From assembly GCA_002684895.1 (NCBI GenBank), contig NYVZ01000006.1, forward strand, positions 25,956 through 32,073: a stretch of DNA of 6,118 nt. Direction: 5' to 3'. How positions within the stretch are numbered: position 1 is the first letter of the stretch; every line of letters begins with the position of its first letter. The notes beneath the pieces are model-generated. The model was given only the letters and a program-made list of their open reading frames with translations. It searched no databases and was not told where the DNA came from. Shown here one piece after another: positions 5,546-6,118 of the stretch. A program made the position numbers and the translations under genes. The DNA comes from Pelagibacteraceae bacterium. GTDB lineage: Bacteria; Pseudomonadota; Alphaproteobacteria; Pelagibacterales; Pelagibacteraceae.

Positions 5546-6118
5546 ACTAGATAAATTATTTATTAACTTAAAATATAAATTCTCATTGTTCTTAAGATCG
5601 GCGCCTAGGGGATCTAATACTCCAGTTTTTATACTTGTATCTTTTGCTATTGCTTTAATTATTTTTGGATTAAATTGTGGTTCAGAGAATATACATTTCG
5701 CTTTCTCTTTTTTTATTACTTTTCTAATATCTTTTAATTGTTCTGCACCTGGTAATACATCTGCATTGACAGTTAAAGCGCCAAGAGTCTTAAGTCCAAA
5801 ACGATTTTCAAAATATTGGTATGCATCGTGAAAAACAACATAACGAGCTTTTTTATTAATATTCTTATTTATATCAGATACCAAATTATCTATTTTTGCA
5901 TTGGTAATCTTTAAATTTTTGTCGTATTTGCTAGCATTTTTTTTATCTAAAGCTTTCATTTGTTTTGCCATCTCTTTTAATATCACTTTAGCATTCAATG
6001 GATCTAACCAAATATGAGGGTCGTGTTCACCGTGTGCATGCCCATGATCATCATGTTTTTTATGCCCATGATCATCATGTTTTTTATGCCCATGATCATC
6101 ATGTTTTTTATGCCCATG
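5528..6118 (-). CDS. znuA: Periplasmic zinc-binding protein ZnuA of a zinc ABC transporter, 5' part cut by window edge
   Basis: The C-terminal 196 residues are visible; the frame is open to base 6118. ZnuA is the periplasmic receptor that delivers Zn to the ZnuBC permease. Counting from the window edge, residues 1-32 form a histidine-rich loop: three HGHKKHDD units, then HGHAHGEH. DPHIWLDP follows (33-40). Expected metal ligands are His35 in that motif, His97 in VVFHDAYQYFENRFGL and Asp169 in GVLDPLGAD; the first ligand lies beyond the edge. The Lys-rich helix (about 48-90) and the ARYVVFHDAY strand are typical of cluster A-I binding proteins. About 120-140 N-terminal residues, including the signal peptide, are missing. 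The TTG at 5998 is not a start, because the family motif continues unbroken upstream of it. The His-rich loop favours Zn over Mn as substrate. The 3' end overlaps convergent rlmN by 18 bases. Confidence 0.93.
   Translation of the reverse strand, partial: HGHKKHDDHGHKKHDDHGHKKHDDHGHAHGEHDPHIWLDPLNAKVILKEMAKQMKALDKKNASKYDKNLKITNAKIDNLVSDINKNINKKARYVVFHDAYQYFENRFGLKTLGALTVNADVLPGAEQLKDIRKVIKKEKAKCIFSEPQFNPKIIKAIAKDTSIKTGVLDPLGADLKNNENLYFKLINNLSSSLKKC
6038..6118 (-). repeat. 24-base perfect tandem repeat encoding the His-rich loop of ZnuA
   Basis: Three units at 6038-6061, 6062-6085 and 6086-6109 are identical base for base, and the window ends 9 bases into a fourth (6110-6118). On the coding (minus) strand each unit gives eight residues, HDDHGHKK in one phase, using the same codon at every position. 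The unit length is a multiple of three, so changes in copy number keep the znuA frame. Full copy number is unknown because the window ends here. Confidence 0.97.

Noticed and set aside
5500..5600. A bidirectional terminator between rlmN and znuA
   Set aside because: The genes overlap, and no GC-rich hairpin followed by T residues is visible on either strand.
5586..5831. An 81-codon plus-strand open frame after rlmN
   Set aside because: Antisense to the conserved C-terminal part of znuA.
5996..5998. TTG as the start of a 156-residue znuA-like gene
   Set aside because: The frame continues upstream without a stop through the conserved DPHIWLDP motif and the His-rich loop to the window edge, so this TTG is an internal Leu codon.
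6038..6118. The repeats as a CRISPR array or regulatory iterons
   Set aside because: The units abut with no spacers, are in frame with znuA and encode its expected His-rich loop.

Overview
The window looks like chromosomal DNA from a streamlined, AT-rich marine alphaproteobacterium, most simply a SAR11/Pelagibacterales-type genome. The support is low GC content, very tight gene packing, a DUF1244 gene and an RlmN of the HTGVQPLVKNL type. This placement is an inference from composition and protein style; no phylogeny was run. Both edges cut through genes, and no stretch longer than about 80 bases is non-coding.

Left two thirds (1-4003, all minus strand, read right to left): a molybdenum hydroxylase operon. 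It starts with a CoxG-like SRPBCC protein with a C-terminal membrane segment (4003-3449). It continues with the 2x[2Fe-2S] small subunit CoxS (3367-2906), the molybdopterin-binding large subunit CoxL (2875-500) and the FAD-binding medium subunit CoxM (482 to beyond the left edge). The S-L-M order and the AYRGAGR active-site loop place it in the 'form II' CO-dehydrogenase-like group. The cysteine that binds copper in true (form I) aerobic CO dehydrogenase is replaced by glycine. Electrons would flow from Mo in CoxL through the iron-sulfur clusters of CoxS to FAD in CoxM, with CoxG probably attaching the enzyme to the inner membrane. The physiological substrate cannot be read from the sequence and need not be CO.

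Right third (4027-5545, plus strand): a compact run of a DUF1244 protein, a 62-residue two-helix membrane protein overlapping it by ATGA, and rlmN (23S rRNA/tRNA adenine-C2 methyltransferase). Only 23 bases separate this run from the divergent coxG. Those bases hold a TTATAA core that gives a -10-like hexamer on each strand, placed so that both transcripts would begin almost at their ATG.

Right edge (5528-6118, minus strand): the C-terminal 196 residues of a ZnuA-type periplasmic zinc-binding protein, overlapping the 3' end of rlmN by 18 bases. Its histidine-rich loop consists of at least three nucleotide-identical 24-base repeats (HDDHGHKK per unit), and the window ends inside the fourth.

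Points most worth following are the probable mis-naming of the cox operon as CO dehydrogenase, the symmetric, apparently leaderless divergent promoter, and the freshly expanded His-rich repeat in the zinc receptor. I did not find a clearly new multi-gene system.
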